From the NCBI RefSeq assembly GCF_014083945.1, contig NZ_CP046444.1:3286001-3350000 (forward strand): a stretch of 64,000 bases of DNA, given 5' to 3'. The notes beneath the pieces were generated by a model. That model saw nothing but the letters and a program-made list of their open reading frames with translations. It did no database searches and was not told where the DNA came from. Of the stretch, positions 25,144 through 31,690 are shown one piece after another; within the stretch, counting starts at the first letter, position 1; the number at the start of each line of letters is the position of its first letter. The translations under genes were made by a program, and so were the position numbers. This DNA comes from Granulicella sp. 5B5. Its GTDB lineage: Bacteria; Acidobacteriota; Terriglobia; Terriglobales; Acidobacteriaceae.

Positions 25144-25355
25144 AGAGCTTCCATGAGTTTTCGACTGATTTTGGCGCATGGCTGCGCGAGGCCCGCAAGG
25201 CGAAGAAGTTGTCGATGACGGAGCTGGGGTTGCAGATGGGCGGCTTCCATCGCAACACCATCCTGCGTTGGGAGATGGGCAGCACATTGCCCGACGTCCG
25301 CGAGTATGCGTTGCTGCAGCAGGTACTGGAAGCGAAGTTCGAGGGGATCGCATGA
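25140..25355 (+). CDS. XRE-family HTH protein
   Basis: 71 residues. The HTH reads FGAWLREARKAKKLSMTELGLQMGGFHRNTILRWEMGSTLPDVREYALLQQVLEAKF, a short XRE domain with little else. It is coupled by ATGA overlaps to both neighbours. Together with the next gene it makes a tandem pair of small DNA-binding proteins in the early operon, which probably adjust early gene expression. Confidence 0.78.
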   Translation: MKSFHEFSTDFGAWLREARKAKKLSMTELGLQMGGFHRNTILRWEMGSTLPDVREYALLQQVLEAKFEGIA

Positions 25356-25579
25356 CGGAGGCCCAGTTTGCAAAGAAGTATGGGCAGCGGTTGCGGGCGG
25401 CGCGCACGTCGTTGAAGCGTGGCGGCGCGGATATCTCTTTGAAGTCGATCGCGGCATTTGCGGGTGTGAGCGTGGCGCAGCTGCTGCGCTGGGAGCGCGG
25501 CGACCGGCTACCCACGGTTTGGCAGCATCACCTGCTGATTGAGTTGCTGGGGCCCGCGTTCGATCTGGAGACTGCATGA
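25352..25579 (+). CDS. XRE-family HTH protein
   Basis: 75 residues from the ATG at 25352, overlapping the previous stop. The HTH is FAKKYGQRLRAARTSLKRGGADISLKSIAAFAGVSVAQLLRWERGDRLP. It resembles the preceding protein in size and layout, so the two may be diverged duplicates acting as a heterodimer; that is inference. Confidence 0.75.
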   Translation: MTEAQFAKKYGQRLRAARTSLKRGGADISLKSIAAFAGVSVAQLLRWERGDRLPTVWQHHLLIELLGPAFDLETA

Positions 25580-25818
25580 GCATCCGTATCCCGTCCGAGC
25601 CGTGGCCCACGCCTGCGAAGGTGCGCGGAGTTTGCCGGTTCTGCGACGAGGTTCCGGATGGCGATCGTGCGAGCTTTATCGACGACCTGGCGACGCGGTG
25701 CAACAAGGTGGCCTGCGTACTGGCGTGGGAGCAGTGGCGAGAGATGGCGATTCGCGCCGAGAGGCGCAATAGCGAGGCGTTGAAGAGGTTGAAGGCTGGA
25801 CGAAGGAGAGCGGCATGA
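25576..25818 (+). CDS. Hypothetical early protein with CxxC
   Basis: 80 residues, ATGA coupled on both sides. The N-terminal half has PAKVRGVCRFCDEVPDG and a later RCNKVACV, so four cysteines could form one zinc site. The C-terminal half is a basic helix (RAERRNSEALKRLKAGRRRAA). No family recognised; nucleic-acid binding is plausible. Confidence 0.58.
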   Translation: MSIRIPSEPWPTPAKVRGVCRFCDEVPDGDRASFIDDLATRCNKVACVLAWEQWREMAIRAERRNSEALKRLKAGRRRAA

Positions 25819-26195
25819 GGGAGATGGCGATGGATGGCGTGATGGAGCAAGCCCCGGCGATCGTGGCATTGAACAGGATCCCGAGGGATGAGATGCGACA
25901 ACTGGTTTATGGCGACGTTGGGCTGCGGATCTTCGAGAGTCAGACATTGGAGCGGGTCGGCGATATGGACCCCGAGGAGCTTGCCGAGACGGGCCGGGAG
26001 CTGCGGTGCGTGGCGCTGATTGGATTGCTGGCGATCCTGCTGCTAGGCGCAGTCTGTGGCATCGCAGTGCGGTACATTGCGTTGCGCCCAAGGCCGCACG
26101 TCACGATGACGTTTTATTGGGATGAGCAGCCTGCGCCCTCGGCGACGCAGCCTTCAACAGATGCGAGCGCCGTCGCGAGGCAGGTGCAACTGTGA
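25815..26195 (+). CDS. Hypothetical single-pass membrane protein
   Basis: 126 residues. An acidic N-terminal half (MDPEELAETGREL) leads to one strong membrane helix (CVALIGLLAILLLGAVCGIAV, about residues 65-87) and a short Pro/Thr/Ser-rich tail. No recognised domain. It is coupled by ATGA overlap upstream and by a 4-nt overlap to the HD hydrolase gene downstream. Confidence 0.58.
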   Translation: MREMAMDGVMEQAPAIVALNRIPRDEMRQLVYGDVGLRIFESQTLERVGDMDPEELAETGRELRCVALIGLLAILLLGAVCGIAVRYIALRPRPHVTMTFYWDEQPAPSATQPSTDASAVARQVQL

Positions 26196-26797
26196 GCAGC
26201 GTGATTCGCACCTGGACTGGCAAGCTGATCGACCTGGCGTCGCCGCGTATCGAGGACATCGACATCTACGATATTGCGCACGCGTTGGCTTATATCAACC
26301 GCTTCACGGGGCACACGCGGGCCAGCTATACAGTCGCCGAGCACAGCGTGCTTTGTAGCGCGTGTGGTGCTCCGGAGGATGCGCTGGAGAAGCTGATGCA
26401 CGACGCGACCGAGGCATACCTCGGCGACGTATCGAGTCCACTGAAGTCGTTGCTGACCGAGTATCAGTTGCTGGAGCGGCGTTGGATGGAACTGGTGCGC
26501 CAACGGTTTCAGCTCGGCGCGCTGGATTCGTCTGAGGTGAAGCGCATCGACCACCTGGCGCTGCTGGCGGAGATGGAGAGCAAACTCTCGCGCGCGGGGA
26601 CGCCGATAGATATCACTCAGCATGATCCGCAGAGCGGTGCAGTGCTGCAGGCGATGCGTTACGCCATCCGCAACCCGGACGGCGTGGGTCACAAGTATTG
26701 GGAGCAGGCGTTCCTGAACCGCTTCCATGAGCTAGTCGCCCAACGGGCGCTGGCGCAGATCGACTGCGATTTGCAGGTGCGGATAGGAGAGCGGTGA
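26192..26797 (+). CDS. HD-domain phosphohydrolase (YfdR/YfbR-like)
   Basis: 201 residues. The conserved opening WTGKLIDLASPRIEDIDIYDIAHALAYINRFTGHT and the HD residues (H51 in AEHS, H70-D71 in LMHDATEAYLGD) place it with phage and prophage HD hydrolases related to 5'-deoxynucleotidases. Such enzymes shape the nucleotide pool or destroy modified nucleotides during infection. It is GTG-started and coupled to the gene before it. Confidence 0.85.
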   Translation: MSSVIRTWTGKLIDLASPRIEDIDIYDIAHALAYINRFTGHTRASYTVAEHSVLCSACGAPEDALEKLMHDATEAYLGDVSSPLKSLLTEYQLLERRWMELVRQRFQLGALDSSEVKRIDHLALLAEMESKLSRAGTPIDITQHDPQSGAVLQAMRYAIRNPDGVGHKYWEQAFLNRFHELVAQRALAQIDCDLQVRIGER

Positions 26798-27405
26798 TGC
26801 CGAACGTGCTTGAGAACCTGTGGTGCTCTCTGGATGACGAAGAGTTGTTGGTGCGCGGGCAGATGCTGTCGCATGTTGCGCAGCAGTACGAGATCGTCGA
26901 GAAGCAGAAGAAGGATGCGACGAAGGCGTTCGCCGAGGAACTTGGCGATCTCCGTTCGGAGAGGTTGGAGCTTGCGCAAGCCATCCGGGAGAAGCGCGAG
27001 AAGCGGATGGTCGAGTGCGTTGTTGAATTTCATTCGCCGGCCCAGGGCACCAAGCGCTATACGCGCCTGGATACAGGTGAGTTCGTACGTGACGAGCCGA
27101 TGACACCGAGCGAGATGCAGCAGAACCTCTTTGCTCCTGACGGCCCTTCGCGTGGGAATGGTGAGCCGCGTGGGGCGGAAGACGACGAGCTCTTTGAGGA
27201 TGCAGTACGGCTCGTCATCGAGTTTGGCAAAGCCTCCACGTCACTGCTGCAGCGTCGTCTGCGGATCGGGTACGGCCGCGCGTCGCACCTGGTCGACATG
27301 ATGGAGAAAAAAGGTTTAGTTGGCCCTGCGGATGGTTCCAAGCCGCGTGAACTGATCGATCCCAAGCCTGAACCGACTGACGGCAACGGACCCACCTTGA
27401 TGTAG
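26797..27405 (+). CDS. Phage protein with C-terminal FtsK gamma domain
   Basis: 202 residues from ATG 26797 (GTG at 26794 is in frame). The N-terminal half is a coiled coil (LRSERLELAQAIREKREKR) with a RLDTGEFVRDEPMT segment seen in other phage proteins. The C-terminal 60 residues, DDELFEDAVRLVIEFGKASTSLLQRRLRIGYGRASHLVDMMEKKGLVGPADGSKPREL, form a close match to the FtsK/SpoIIIE gamma winged helix, including the signature GxASTSLLQRRLRIGYxRA. No ATPase domain is present. In FtsK the gamma domain reads KOPS and activates XerD. Confidence 0.85.
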   Translation: MPNVLENLWCSLDDEELLVRGQMLSHVAQQYEIVEKQKKDATKAFAEELGDLRSERLELAQAIREKREKRMVECVVEFHSPAQGTKRYTRLDTGEFVRDEPMTPSEMQQNLFAPDGPSRGNGEPRGAEDDELFEDAVRLVIEFGKASTSLLQRRLRIGYGRASHLVDMMEKKGLVGPADGSKPRELIDPKPEPTDGNGPTLM

Positions 27406-27427
27406 AGCAATACCCAGGAGAGCAGCG

Positions 27428-28228
27428 ATGGACACCTTGGAAGTGATCTGGACGAAAGACGAGCAGGGCGTCGAATGGGTAAACGACGCATGCGGCAACA
27501 AGTGCTCCGTAGCCTGGTTTGGCAGCCGCGAAGCGGCTGAAAAATCTTTGCGGAGTCTGGAGGACTGCGACGACTGTGTGAACTGCAGCTACTGCCGCTC
27601 CTGCAGCTCCTGCCGCTACTGCCGCTACTGCAGCGACTGCAGCTCCTGCCTCTCCTGCAGCTCCTGCCGCTACTGCAGCGACTGCCGCTACTGCCGCTCC
27701 TGCAGCTCCTGCAGCGACTGCCGCTACTGCAGCGACTGCAGCTACTGCAGCTCCTGCCGCTACTGCAGCTACTGCAGCGACTGCAGCTACTGCAGCTACT
27801 GCAGCTCCTGCAGCTACTGCCGCTACTGCCGCTCCTGCAGCGACTGCCGCTCCTGCAGCTCCTGCCGCGAAAAAAATGGCGACAGCACCGGCGGCCAAAA
27901 GCTGCCGCCGGTGCAGATCCCCAAGATCGAGAACATTCACGCGGTGATCTACGAAGCCTGTTCTGCGCCCGGCGCCTTGGATATGTCGGCTGTGCATACG
28001 TGCGGATCGACGCATTGCCGCGCTGGATGGACAACGACGAAGGCTGGTGCGGCTGGCGCAGCGCTTGAAGCGCGGTTCGGTTGGCTGCTCGCGGCCATGA
28101 TGATCTATCGCGAGAGCGGCTACCAGATCAGCCCGAACAAGTTCTTTGAAACCGATGAGGTTGCGATGGAGGACATGCGCAAGTTGGCTGAGCAGGAGGT
28201 TGCGGCATCCGCTGCCGCGCAGGGATAA
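27428..28228 (+). CDS. Protein with 34 uninterrupted Cys-x-x triplets
   Basis: 266 residues in three parts. Residues 1-46 form a small N-terminal region (TLEVIWTKDEQGVEWVND). Residues 47-148 are 34 triplets with Cys at every third place. In the core, the second residue is Ser or Arg and the third is Tyr, Ser or Asp, with one Leu exception. Residues about 160-266 form a separate domain containing HTCGSTHCRAGW and GYQISPNKFFETDEVAM. The early-operon position suggests an intracellular role. A metal- or cluster-binding scaffold is possible but not shown. No family with known function recognised. Confidence 0.85.
   Translation: MDTLEVIWTKDEQGVEWVNDACGNKCSVAWFGSREAAEKSLRSLEDCDDCVNCSYCRSCSSCRYCRYCSDCSSCLSCSSCRYCSDCRYCRSCSSCSDCRYCSDCSYCSSCRYCSYCSDCSYCSYCSSCSYCRYCRSCSDCRSCSSCREKNGDSTGGQKLPPVQIPKIENIHAVIYEACSAPGALDMSAVHTCGSTHCRAGWTTTKAGAAGAALEARFGWLLAAMMIYRESGYQISPNKFFETDEVAMEDMRKLAEQEVAASAAAQG
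27566..27871 (+). repeat. 9-bp-period tandem repeat, TGC-[A/C]GC-[T/G][A/C]C
   Basis: 34 units of nine bases, degenerate only at set places. It encodes the Cys-x-x array. Because the unit is 9 bp, all three plus-strand frames and the complementary frames remain open and give low-complexity Leu/Gln- and Ala-rich shadows. Copy number could change by slippage without breaking the frame. Confidence 0.9.
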
Positions 28229-28281
28229 TTCGCGGCTGCTTACGGCAGGTATTGACCACGGGATAGCAGAGGAGTTCGTCC

Positions 28282-28635
28282 TTGTTTGGTGATGTGTTGA
28301 TGGCTTCCGGTGACGCCGGAGGTGGTGTTTCGGGTGAGGTCTACACCCGTGGAGGGCAACTGATCTGCACCACGCTACAAGCGTGGGAGCGGCAGAGACG
28401 GAGAGCCTATGGCCGGGAGCGCGGGTTGTGCGAGGAGTGTGGCAATGAAGCTCCCCTGCACACTCGCTGGATATATGGCGTCAGGTTCCATGCGGGACAT
28501 GCGGTGCCGCGTTGGCCTGGTATTCGTGACGATCATGCTTCGAGACTGCGCTGGTGTTGCTGGCGCTGCCCTCGAAGGAAACCACAACTGCTGCATGAGC
28601 GGCGCGCAACCCGGATGTTGAAGGTAAGGAGATGA
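28282..28635 (+). CDS. HNH-like zinc protein
   Basis: 117 residues begun at TTG 28282, supported by AGGAG seven to eight bases upstream; an ATG at 28300 has none. The core RAYGRERGLCEECG...FHAGHAVPRWPGIRDDH...LRWCCWRC has two CxxC pairs and the HxxH segment of an HNH fold, but the final catalytic His is not clear. It may be a small HNH nuclease or a decayed one. Confidence 0.6.
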   Translation: MFGDVLMASGDAGGGVSGEVYTRGGQLICTTLQAWERQRRRAYGRERGLCEECGNEAPLHTRWIYGVRFHAGHAVPRWPGIRDDHASRLRWCCWRCPRRKPQLLHERRATRMLKVRR

Positions 28636-28639
28636 CAGC

Positions 28640-29092
28640 ATGGCAAGCCAAAAGGCGTCAAGGGAGACTAAGTTGTACAACGCGCGGCGTGCAGAGCAGC
28701 GGCGCAATCTGCGAGCGAATGCGAAGAAGGCTGGGACGCTGGTCTCTGTGCTGGAGATGGAGCATGCCGTGAAGGCCGCGACCAGTTCGGCGCTGGGGGA
28801 GTTTGCGGCTGCATTGCAGCCAATCTCCGTCGCGTTGACTCCTGGACAGGTGCAGCAGATTGGCCTTGCAGCTAAGGATGGAGCTGTTGCCGGTACGCAT
28901 GCAGTGGCCGATGCGGAGAAGGACTCTGGTGAGAAGCAGCTGCATCGCCGCGTGGTGGTAAAGGTCTATGACCGCGAAGGTGTGCTGATCGAAGAGAATA
29001 CGAAGCATTTGAACCTTACCGACACCCTGGAGTTGAACGTGAGCGCCTTCAATATCAATTCATGTATCACCAGCGCAGAGGACGGGCGCTAG
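28640..29092 (+). CDS. Hypothetical early protein
   Basis: 150 residues, with AAGGAG eight bases before the ATG. The N-terminal half is a basic helix (ETKLYNARRAEQRRNLRANAKKAG), the middle Ala-rich, and the C-terminal third beta-like (RRVVVKVYDREGVLIEENTKHLNLTDTLELNVSAF). No family recognised. A terminator follows at 29162. Confidence 0.6.
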   Translation: MASQKASRETKLYNARRAEQRRNLRANAKKAGTLVSVLEMEHAVKAATSSALGEFAAALQPISVALTPGQVQQIGLAAKDGAVAGTHAVADAEKDSGEKQLHRRVVVKVYDREGVLIEENTKHLNLTDTLELNVSAFNINSCITSAEDGR

Positions 29093-29161
29093 GCAAAGGA
29101 TTCTCCAGGTGCGTGGCCTGGGGATGTAGCAGCGAGCCAAGACTCGCGGCAACCTCCTGTT

Positions 29162-29200
29162 CCCGGCGGCAGTCCATTCATGCTGCCGCCGGGGATTTTT
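29162..29200 (+). terminator. Rho-independent terminator within the early region
   Basis: An 11-bp stem CCCGGCGGCAG / CTGCCGCCGGG, loop of ten, then GATTTTT. It lies in a 133-base gap between two early genes, so genes beyond it need antitermination or a promoter of their own. Confidence 0.8.
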
Positions 29201-29225
29201 ACCGGGATGCAATCGAGGAGTTGCG

Positions 29226-29504
29226 ATGGACTATAAGTCGAAGAAGACGATGTGCAGCAAGTGTGGTGTACGGCCTCGGCGCAACGGGCAAGGCTACTGT
29301 GCAGATTGTTGCCGCGACGCGGTAAGCATTGCTCGCGATACCGAACGCATCTTTGTGCGGATGATGATAGCTGCGCTCGAGGCCCGGGGATTCGACGTGA
29401 AAAAGATGCGCAGCCAGGCGCGGGAGCGAGTGCTGGCGAAGCGCGGTATCGCCGGCGCACGAATGGTGCCATCCGAGTTGACAGGTGCGAGGGTGTGGCA
29501 ATGA
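29226..29504 (+). CDS. Small zinc-finger-like protein
   Basis: 92 residues. Two CxxC pairs (MCSKCGV...YCADCC) near the N-terminus make a zinc ribbon; the rest is a basic helix region (RSQARERVLAKRGIAG). A GAGGAG ribosome site precedes the ATG. It is coupled by ATGA to the HTH gene that follows. No specific family assigned. Confidence 0.62.
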   Translation: MDYKSKKTMCSKCGVRPRRNGQGYCADCCRDAVSIARDTERIFVRMMIAALEARGFDVKKMRSQARERVLAKRGIAGARMVPSELTGARVWQ

Positions 29505-29749
29505 CGAAAGCCGGATCAAAGTCGGCGAAGTTTGTGGAGAAGATGTCGCACTCGCCAGAGGTGATGGATGTCCGGCAGTCGGCGGCATATCTCGGGATCT
29601 CGGACGACACACTCTACCGGTATGCGTCGGAAGGATTTGTGCCAGCGTTCAAACTTGGCAACCGCTGGCGATTTCGTAAGTCTCTGCTGGATGCATGGAT
29701 GGATAAGCAATCTGGCGCGGCGCCGGCACCGAAGGCGACTGCGCGATGA
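29501..29749 (+). CDS. Excisionase-family (MerR-like) HTH protein
   Basis: 82 residues from the ATG at 29501. VMDVRQSAAYLGISDDTLYRYASEGFVPAFKLGNRWRFRKSLLDAWM is the HTH_17 / excisionase-type winged helix. It is a second candidate excisionase besides the AlpA-like protein, or a small regulator. ATGA overlaps link it to both neighbours. Confidence 0.75.
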   Translation: MTKAGSKSAKFVEKMSHSPEVMDVRQSAAYLGISDDTLYRYASEGFVPAFKLGNRWRFRKSLLDAWMDKQSGAAPAPKATAR

Positions 29750-29907
29750 GTGCGGAGGCCGTCAGGAGATGGACAGCCGCGCAGCTCGCTGATGAACTGC
29801 GTGCCGAGATGGCGCGTGATGGAACGCTGACCGAGATCGTTGACGCGAAACTGGACGAATTGAAAAGGAAGGCTGAGGAGAGCGATGAGCCAGACAACGG
29901 GGATTGA
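29746..29907 (+). CDS. Hypothetical 53-residue acidic/helical protein
   Basis: The ATG overlaps the previous stop (ATGA). The product opens MSAEAVRRWTAAQLADELRA and is a single charged helix (IVDAKLDELKRKAEESDEPDNGD). There is no recognised family. Tight coupling supports translation. Its 3' end overlaps the DUF5131 remnant. Confidence 0.5.
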   Translation: MSAEAVRRWTAAQLADELRAEMARDGTLTEIVDAKLDELKRKAEESDEPDNGD

Positions 29908-29959
29908 GTGGACAGATGCAACGTGGAATGAGATGCCGAGGATGGCCAGCCATGGGTAA
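29885..29959 (+). pseudogene. DUF5131 (phage Gp37/Gp68-like) N-terminal remnant
   Basis: The frame reads MSQTTGIEWTDATWNEMPRM and then stops after 24 residues. The IEWTDATWN start is the hallmark opening of the DUF5131 family, whose members run to about 230-300 residues and continue with a cysteine cluster. Nearly the whole gene is deleted and the junction runs into the next small gene. Confidence 0.7.
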
Positions 29960-30230
29960 GGGGCTCGACTGGGCGAAGCGGAAGACGGGGCAGGGGATGG
30001 CGGAGTGGATTCGGAAGTCGTCGACGGTGGGTGGCGGCGGGTGCCTGTGCGTCTGCGTGGTGCGCGTGGATGACCTGGCGATTGCCGCCGATCCGCTGCT
30101 CGCGCCGCGCGACGTGGAACTGCTGCTGGCAGACCGCGCTCCGGAGCTGCATGCCCTGCTCGAGAGTCAGCGCAAGGAAGCCCTGGCGAAGTTGGATCAA
30201 CGTAACGAGAAGACACGGATGGTTGGATGA
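29952..30230 (+). CDS. Hypothetical early protein
   Basis: 92 residues from ATG 29952, overlapping the end of the DUF5131 remnant. It has MAEWIRKSSTVGGGGCLCVCVVRVDDLAIA, then an acidic-basic helix region (EVLLADRAPELHALLESQRKEALAKLDQ-like). The region near the start may be shaped by the deletion that removed the DUF5131 gene. No family recognised. Confidence 0.5.
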   Translation: MGKGLDWAKRKTGQGMAEWIRKSSTVGGGGCLCVCVVRVDDLAIAADPLLAPRDVELLLADRAPELHALLESQRKEALAKLDQRNEKTRMVG

Positions 30231-30460
30231 TGTTCACGCAAAAACAGGTAGAAGAGCTGGTGGAAAACGCTGTAAAGACAACGATTCGGGCGACTCTGAA
30301 CCGGGCCGCGCAGCTGGTGTCCGATGTTACGGCGCGAGATGTCGAAATGGTTGCTGGTGGCTGCGTGTTGCGCGGGGTTCCGCTCCGTGAGGCTGCAAAA
30401 CTCGACCGCGCGGATGTTGCGGCTGCGCAACTCTTGAAGATGGCGAAGGAGGTTATGTGA
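30227..30460 (+). CDS. Hypothetical early protein
   Basis: 77 residues begun at ATGATG 30227 (coupled to previous stop). Mostly helical: TQKQVEELVENAVKTTIRATLNRAAQLVSDVTARDVEMV, then CVLRGVPLREAAKLDRADVAAAQLLKMAKEVM. No family assigned. Its stop overlaps the GTG of a 27-codon gene. Confidence 0.55.
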   Translation: MMFTQKQVEELVENAVKTTIRATLNRAAQLVSDVTARDVEMVAGGCVLRGVPLREAAKLDRADVAAAQLLKMAKEVM

Positions 30461-30540
30461 TCGAGCTCAGTTTTGCCGATGCCATTGCCTTCGCGGCGAT
30501 CGCGGCGGTGATCTATGCGTATCTCCGGAGGTCCCGATGA
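30457..30540 (+). CDS. 27-residue membrane peptide, coupled
   Basis: GTG start at 30457 overlaps the previous stop (GTGA), and its own stop overlaps the ATG of the DUF4031 gene (ATGA). The product is a single hydrophobic helix (FADAIAFAAIAAVIYAYL) with a basic tail RRSR. Double coupling argues for real translation. The function is unknown. Confidence 0.5.
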   Translation: MIELSFADAIAFAAIAAVIYAYLRRSR

Positions 30541-30854
30541 GTGTCTACGTTGACCCCGTGATGGAGCATGGTGGCTCAAAGGAGTTCAGGTGGACGCGCA
30601 GTTGCCACATGTATGCCGACACTCTCGACGAGCTGCACGCGATGGCGCTCCGGATTGGAATGAGGCGCGCTTGGTTTCAGGACAAAGAGAAGTTGCCGCA
30701 CTATGACCTGGTCCCGGCTCGGCGCAAGGAAGCGGTTGCGGCTGGTGCCATCGAACACACGCGCGAGCAGATGGTGCAGTTCATGCGGCAGCGTATGGGT
30801 CTGAGCGAGGGGCAGCGAAGTTTGTTTGGAGGCGGCGATGAAGGAAGAGTTTGA
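30537..30854 (+). CDS. DUF4031-family protein
   Basis: 105 residues. The pattern MSVYVDP, CHMYADTLDELHAMALRIGMRRAWFQDKEKLPHYDLVPARRKEAVAAGAIE is that of DUF4031, a small family common in phages and actinobacteria with no known function. Full length for the family. Coupled by ATGA to the 27-codon gene. Confidence 0.8.
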   Translation: MSVYVDPVMEHGGSKEFRWTRSCHMYADTLDELHAMALRIGMRRAWFQDKEKLPHYDLVPARRKEAVAAGAIEHTREQMVQFMRQRMGLSEGQRSLFGGGDEGRV

Positions 30855-30984
30855 AAAGTGGTTTACAAGATGGTGGCGTGGCAAGCCGGAGGGACCAGGC
30901 TATCGCCGCTGTCGTGCGCTGGGTTGGGCGATGTGGCAGGAGCTGAAGGGCGAGAAAGAAAGCGAGGAGAAGAGATGCGAGTAA
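30838..30984 (+). CDS. Hypothetical 48-residue Trp-rich basic protein
   Basis: ATG at 30838 in another frame, overlapping the end of the DUF4031 gene by 17 nt and the start of the next gene by 10 nt. The product begins MKEEFEKWFTRWWRGKPEGP and is rich in Trp, Arg and Lys. It has a plausible codon pattern and continues the coupled operon. No family known. Confidence 0.45.
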   Translation: MKEEFEKWFTRWWRGKPEGPGYRRCRALGWAMWQELKGEKESEEKRCE

Positions 30985-31481
30985 ATGTCTATGCGGAAGA
31001 GATGACCGAACGGGTCGAGATCATCTCGAAGGAGATTGATGGCAACCAGTTTACGGGGTTGAGGTTCTATCTTGAGCTGCCTTGTACGGTGAATGGCGAG
31101 AACGTCAGCGGTCCGTTCATGCACCGGCCAGGGGGTGATGACTCGGCGGCCGTCACGTTCTGGGGCAAGCGAGATCTCCGGACGGTATTACGGCTGGCGC
31201 TGCAGATGCTGGATAAGCACTATCGTGCGAAGCTTCCGCAGCCTGTGTTTCTCGATGCCGGTGGCGGAGACATCTATGCCGGGCGTTCGCGTGAGGCGGT
31301 GATTGCCTTCATGCGTGAGAATGTCGAGGACTTCGATGAATCTCTTGTCAAAGAAGTTCCTGGCACTCTGAAGATGCTCGGGAGCGACGAGAACGGAGAA
31401 CCTGCTGGCGCGATGGTGTCTCTCGAAGATGAGTATGGGGAGAGTGAAGACCCTGAACTCATCTGCACGACGAACACTTAG
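30975..31481 (+). CDS. Hypothetical early protein
   Basis: 168 residues from ATG 30975, preceded by GAGGAGAAG; a longer frame to 30858 is unlikely. The N-terminal part is beta-rich (VNVYAEEMTERVEIISKEIDGNQFTGLRFYLELPCTVNGENVSGPFMHRPGGDDSAAVTFWG), followed by helices and an acidic tail. I have seen this layout in other phages but know no function. Confidence 0.65.
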   Translation: MRVNVYAEEMTERVEIISKEIDGNQFTGLRFYLELPCTVNGENVSGPFMHRPGGDDSAAVTFWGKRDLRTVLRLALQMLDKHYRAKLPQPVFLDAGGGDIYAGRSREAVIAFMRENVEDFDESLVKEVPGTLKMLGSDENGEPAGAMVSLEDEYGESEDPELICTTNT

Positions 31482-31496
31482 CGGCAATAGCTGTGC

Positions 31497-31534
31497 GGCC
31501 TGCGCGGTGTGGATATCCGCGCGGGCCTTGTCTT
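31497..31534 (+). terminator. Hairpin ending the early operon
   Basis: An 11-bp stem GGCCTGCGCGG / CCGCGCGGGCC (one G-U pair) is followed by TTGTCTT. It starts 16 bases after the last early gene stop. The rest of the gap to 31690 holds a short plus-strand run with protein-like composition (WFNPCAWQGRAQGSLALEAGE) but no start codon, possibly a gene remnant. Confidence 0.6.
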
Positions 31535-31690
31535 GCACATGTGAAGTGTGAAGGTGGGTTGAGACCATGATCGAGCAAGAGAGCTGCGCTGGCCGATGGC
31601 GCTCGCAAACGCACCGAGGTGCTGTGGTTCAACCCCTGTGCATGGCAGGGCCGTGCGCAGGGCTCGCTCGCGTTGGAGGCTGGTGAGTAA

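Noticed and set aside
27215-28015. Minus-strand Ala/Val-rich frame across the Cys-repeat tract
   Set aside because: It arises from the 9-bp repeat, where every frame is open; there is no ribosome site, and the flanking parts show no family.
27057-28034. Minus-strand Cys/Ser/Gly-rich 325-codon frame
   Set aside because: Same cause: a shadow of the repeat on the other strand, overlapping the FtsK-gamma gene as well.
31567-31686. 39-codon frame starting ATG 31567
   Set aside because: No ribosome site; the more protein-like sequence in that stretch is in a different frame without a start, so at most a gene remnant is present.
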